NCBI GenBank assembly: GCA_023390395.1
Contig: JAEWCY010000067.1
Span: forward strand, 1-6,505
Direction of reading: 5' to 3'
DNA: 6,505 bases
From: Pseudomonadota bacterium
Lineage (GTDB): Bacteria > Desulfobacterota > Desulfovibrionia > Desulfovibrionales > Desulfovibrionaceae
The first letter of the stretch is position 1; each line of letters begins with the position of its first letter. Below, piece after piece: positions 4,584 through 6,505 of this stretch. The notes beneath the pieces are model-generated. The model made no database searches and had not been told where the DNA came from. It saw only the letters and a list, made by a program, of their open reading frames with translations. The translations under genes were made by a program, and so were the position numbers.

Positions 4584-5435
4584 ACAAAAGCGGGCTGAGC
4601 CGTTAAAAATGGGGTAGGATCTTGGTCGGGAGGCTCCTATGAAACCCGCCGAGTTTGAAACCCTGTGGACCAGCATCGAACCCTTTCTGCCCAAAGAACC
4701 GCCAAAGCCCAAGGGGGGCAGGCCACGTCGGAGCGACAAACAAGCCCTTCGCGGCATTCTCTTCATTCTTGAAACCGGCATCCCCTGGGAAAAGCTCCCC
4801 CAGGAGATGGGTTGCGGATCGGGCATGACTTGTTGGCGTCGGCTACGGCAGTGGCAGAAGGCCGGCGTGTGGGACCGGCTCCATGTGGTGCTCCTCGCAC
4901 AGATACACCGCGCCAAGCGGTTTGCCTGGCGACGCTTTGCCATAGATTCCGCCACGGTCCCCTCCCCCCGGGGGGCCAAGAGACAGGCCCGAACCCGACA
5001 GGCAGAGGAAAAAGCGGCACCAAGCGGCATCTGATCGTCAACAGCGACGGCCTTCCCCTTGTCTGCCTGCTCAGTGGCGCTCACCGACATGACCTGAAGA
5101 TGCTAGTCCCGGCTGTTGAGGCGTTGCCCGCTCTCGGTGGCGCACCCGGCAGGCCGCGCAAGCGGCCTCACAAGATGCACGCCGACAAGGGCTACGATTA
5201 CCCCGAATGCCGGTGTTTCCTGCGAAGCCGAGGCATCGTTCCCCGTATTGCCCGGCGTAGCGTCGAATCCTCAACTCGCCTTGGCTGTCACCGTTGGGTC
5301 GTGGAGCGTACGCTCTCCTGGCTCAACCGTTTCCGAAAGCTGCGTATCCGCTACGAGCGTTGCGCTGACGCCTACCTCGCTCTCTGCAAATTCGCCTGCT
5401 GTCTCATCTGTATGCGGTTCGTCAGGAGGTTTTGT
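4584..5435 (+). mobile_element. IS5-family (IS427-like) insertion sequence
   Basis: This 852-bp element has ends ACAAAA (4584-4589) and TTTTGT (5430-5435), each flanked by TA (4582-4583 and 5436-5437), which fits the short TA-type target duplication of the IS427 group. Inside these 6 bp the ends match only patchily. The complementarity extends outward to 11 bp (CACTAACAAAA with TTTTGTTAGTG), so a longer element is possible. The size and the two overlapping transposase frames suit the group. It splits the DUF5677-like gene, and its left tip abuts the IS110-family element. Confidence 0.75.
4639..5034 (+). CDS. IS5-family transposase, N-terminal frame (orfA)
   Basis: This frame encodes 131 residues, starting at an ATG preceded by GGGAGG (4628-4633). 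The N-terminal part resembles the DUF4096 domain of IS5/IS427 transposases (WTSIEPFLPKEPPKPKGGRP, then RGILFILETGIPWEKLP and MTCWRRLRQWQKAGVWDRL). The first catalytic aspartate is Asp103 in AIDSATV. From about residue 111 the frame loses similarity, because the family sequence continues in the -1 frame. The switch point is a run of six C and six G (4964-4975), and a slip back by one base near GGG gives the fusion of about 266 residues. Alone, the product would lack two of the three catalytic residues. Confidence 0.85.
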   Translation: MKPAEFETLWTSIEPFLPKEPPKPKGGRPRRSDKQALRGILFILETGIPWEKLPQEMGCGSGMTCWRRLRQWQKAGVWDRLHVVLLAQIHRAKRFAWRRFAIDSATVPSPRGAKRQARTRQAEEKAAPSGI

Positions 5436-5438
5436 TAG
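4968..5438 (+). CDS. IS5-family transposase, C-terminal frame (orfB, reached by -1 frameshift)
   Basis: This is the -1 frame after the C6G6 run. It continues the transposase with GGQETGPNPTGRGKSGTKRH, a motif typical of IS427-group enzymes at this junction. Then come HADKGYDY carrying the second catalytic aspartate (about Asp183 of the fusion) and VVERTLSWLNRFRKLRIRYE carrying the glutamate (about Glu223), completing the DDE triad. It probably has no start of its own and is made by frameshifting. If the run is instead a mutation, the transposase is dead. The TAG stop (5436-5438) lies just outside the inferred element end, made of the TA duplication plus the next host base. Confidence 0.8.
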   Translation, partial: PGGQETGPNPTGRGKSGTKRHLIVNSDGLPLVCLLSGAHRHDLKMLVPAVEALPALGGAPGRPRKRPHKMHADKGYDYPECRCFLRSRGIVPRIARRSVESSTRLGCHRWVVERTLSWLNRFRKLRIRYERCADAYLALCKFACCLICMRFVRRFC

Positions 5439-5439
5439 T

Positions 5440-6075
5440 GGCTCTAAGTCAAATCTTAAACCACGAATTTCGGCCTATCAAATATCTATAATAGCGAAGA
5501 ACCCGTTTAATGCTATTACTTTTTTAGAGTCATTAAACCATCGCGTAGCCGACATTGGTGATATTGCTTTGCGATTATTCAAAGAAAAAAGAGAAGTTAC
5601 AGCTATAATTTTAACAAGATCAATTATGGAAGTGTCAGCTTTAGCTTGTTGTTTATATGAAAAAATTGAAAGTTGCATTATAGAAAATACATCAGAAGGT
5701 TTTAATGAGTTCATAATTAATAAATTATTTGGTCAGAAAATGGGTGATGCTGAATTCCCTGTTGCAATAAATATCTTAAAAATATTAAAGAAGTTGGAAC
5801 GTAAATGGCCTGGCTTTGAGGAACAATATAAAGTATTGTACAAATATGCACACCCTAATTGTTATGGTGTTGAGGGGTCTTATTGTAAGGTATTGCATGA
5901 AAATTTTGCTTGTCTATTCGGTTTGAAAAATCAAAATTCTATTTCTATCATTGGGGTAGCATGCTTTAATGCGTCTATGTCTATTTTTGAGTTTTATTAT
6001 TTAGAAATACAAAAAAATATGCCACTATTTATCGATTTACGCGAAAGAGATTTAAACCAAAAAAATCAATTCTAA
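5440..6075 (+). pseudogene. 3' fragment of the split operon gene (DUF5677-like)
   Basis: These 211 codons continue in frame from 3217 when the insertion cluster is removed. The sequence has an alpha-helical look, with IILTRSIMEVSALACCLYEK, then EEQYKVLYKYAHPNCYGVEG, a pattern I associate with DUF5677 proteins, whose function is unknown. No transmembrane segment is obvious. Base composition is strikingly AT-rich compared with everything else in the window, and lysine and isoleucine codons are common, so the gene was probably acquired from another source. The fragment has no start codon of its own at the junction. The frame is open back to an ATG at 5116, but that part is antisense-like sequence inside the IS5 transposase. 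The intact protein would have had 229 residues and no major loss, so the gene was probably functional before the insertions. Confidence 0.65.
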
Positions 6076-6395
6076 TTTCCTTCAAATCCCATCACTCTTC
6101 CCGCCCCCTCCGGCCAAAACCAAGTCCCTTCGCTCCCGAAAGACACGCCTTCGGCGGCCTCAAGGGCGCGGTGCGCACGGGCAAGCGGTCGGATGTGGAA
6201 AGACGGAGCGCCACCGGCAACGCGGGACCAGGCCGCACCTTCTCGGAAAAAGGCAACCCCTCACTCGCGGACTCGTTCGGCCTTCCGGCTTCGGCTTCGC
6301 CTTAGCTCGGAAGGGAAAACCGGAAGCCCTCAAAATCGATCGTTTGAGCGCCTTTTCGTCATTAAGGCGACAATTGTCCTAGGCCGTGTAGACAT
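6076..6395. other. GC-rich non-coding stretch with clustered palindromes
   Basis: No gene is supported here. The longest plus-strand frame, ending at a TAG near 6305, has no start with a ribosome binding site and no recognisable motif. Short inverted repeats cluster in the second half: CCTTCCG (6281-6287) with CGGAAGG (6308-6314); CTTCCGG (6282-6288) with CCGGAAG (6320-6326) as an alternative partner; CTCAAA (6329-6334) with TTTGAG (6343-6348) around overlapping ATCGAT and CGATCG; and the perfect palindrome GACAATTGTC (6369-6378). Such clusters occur at transfer origins, resolution sites and regulatory regions, but no specific type can be assigned. Confidence 0.45.
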
Positions 6396-6403
6396 TTACC
6401 GTA
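6384..6403. repeat. Possible terminal inverted repeat of a second IS5-family element
   Basis: The stretch beginning GGCCGTGTAGACATTTACC lies directly after CTAG (6380-6383) and overlaps the stop codon of the transposase at the window edge. IS5-type elements often insert at YTAR sites such as CTAG. The other end is outside the window, so the boundary is a guess. Confidence 0.3.
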
Positions 6404-6505
6404 GCCAGACAGCTATCGCCGCCACATGGAGAAACGACAAGTATGCGATGGCCAGCTTGTCATATCGTGTGGCAATTCTCCTAAACTGCTTGATCTTATT
6501 GAACA
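6396..6505 (-). CDS. IS5-family transposase, C-terminal end (partial)
   Basis: Read on the minus strand from the window edge, the peptide starts FNKIKQFRRIATRYDKLA and ends in AVWLR before a TAA (6396-6398). This is the characteristic end of IS5/IS427-type DDE transposases, where FNKIKQFRRIATRYDK follows the catalytic glutamate. It differs clearly from the corresponding tail of the IS5 element at 4584-5435 (LNRFRKLRIRYE), so it belongs to a different element. Only about 36 codons are visible, so intactness cannot be judged. Confidence 0.85.
   Translation of the reverse strand, partial: FNKIKQFRRIATRYDKLAIAYLSFLHVAAIAVWLR

Noticed and set aside
5116..6075. A single 319-codon plus-strand gene
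   Set aside because: Its first 108 codons read the IS5 transposase in the wrong frame. Only the part after 5440 is natural, and it joins better to the fragment at 3164-3217.
6100..6305. Plus-strand open frame in the right-hand gap
   Set aside because: There is no start codon with a ribosome binding site and the composition looks like GC-rich non-coding DNA.

Overview
The window looks like part of a plasmid, or an integrated plasmid-like island, from a GC-rich proteobacterium, with mobile DNA packed around a small replication/partition core. The host cannot be fixed from sequence alone. A sulfate-reducing Desulfovibrio-type host would fit the style of the proteins, but that is only an impression.

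Left edge (1-832): the last 30 codons of a Tn3-family transposase run into a complete 38-bp Tn3-type terminal inverted repeat. Outside the transposon lies the 3' two-thirds of a FimB/FimE-like tyrosine recombinase on the minus strand. It is cut off near 690, where unrelated sequence, possibly a decayed plus-strand reading frame, begins.

Core (833-3217): a short leader with two related palindromes precedes a ParA-type ATPase gene (975-1748). Sixteen bases later comes a gene for a 464-residue winged-helix protein (1765-3159), then the first 18 codons of a third gene (3164-3217). The spacing indicates one operon. The winged-helix gene carries 36 exact GGACA motifs, all in one orientation and spaced 5, 8 or 13 bp (plus degenerate copies in phase), in two blocks on either side of the winged-helix coding segment. 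Because 13 is not a multiple of 3, the repeat passes through all three reading frames, so the repetition belongs to the DNA rather than the protein. An AT-rich stretch with a 10-bp palindrome and an 11-bp-stem hairpin follows the second block. I infer that the gene contains its own origin of replication, or the partition centromere used by ParA.

Insertion cluster (about 3214-5437): two insertion sequences lie head to tail. The first is an IS110-family (IS1111-like) element with subterminal 13-bp inverted repeats. Its 3' non-coding region folds on paper like a bridge (seeker) RNA and holds an 11-nt guide-like segment complementary to the element's own right junction. The second is an 852-bp IS5-family (IS427-like) element whose transposase needs a -1 frameshift at a C6G6 run. 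Together they split the third operon gene. Joining 3217 to 5440 across a repeated GTTAGT restores one open frame of 229 codons that resembles DUF5677 proteins. The best reading is that the IS5 element entered the gene at a TA, and the IS110 element then entered the junction at the IS5 tip.

Right edge (6076-6505): about 320 bp of GC-rich DNA rich in short palindromes has no gene I can support. The window ends inside a second, unrelated IS5-family transposase on the minus strand.
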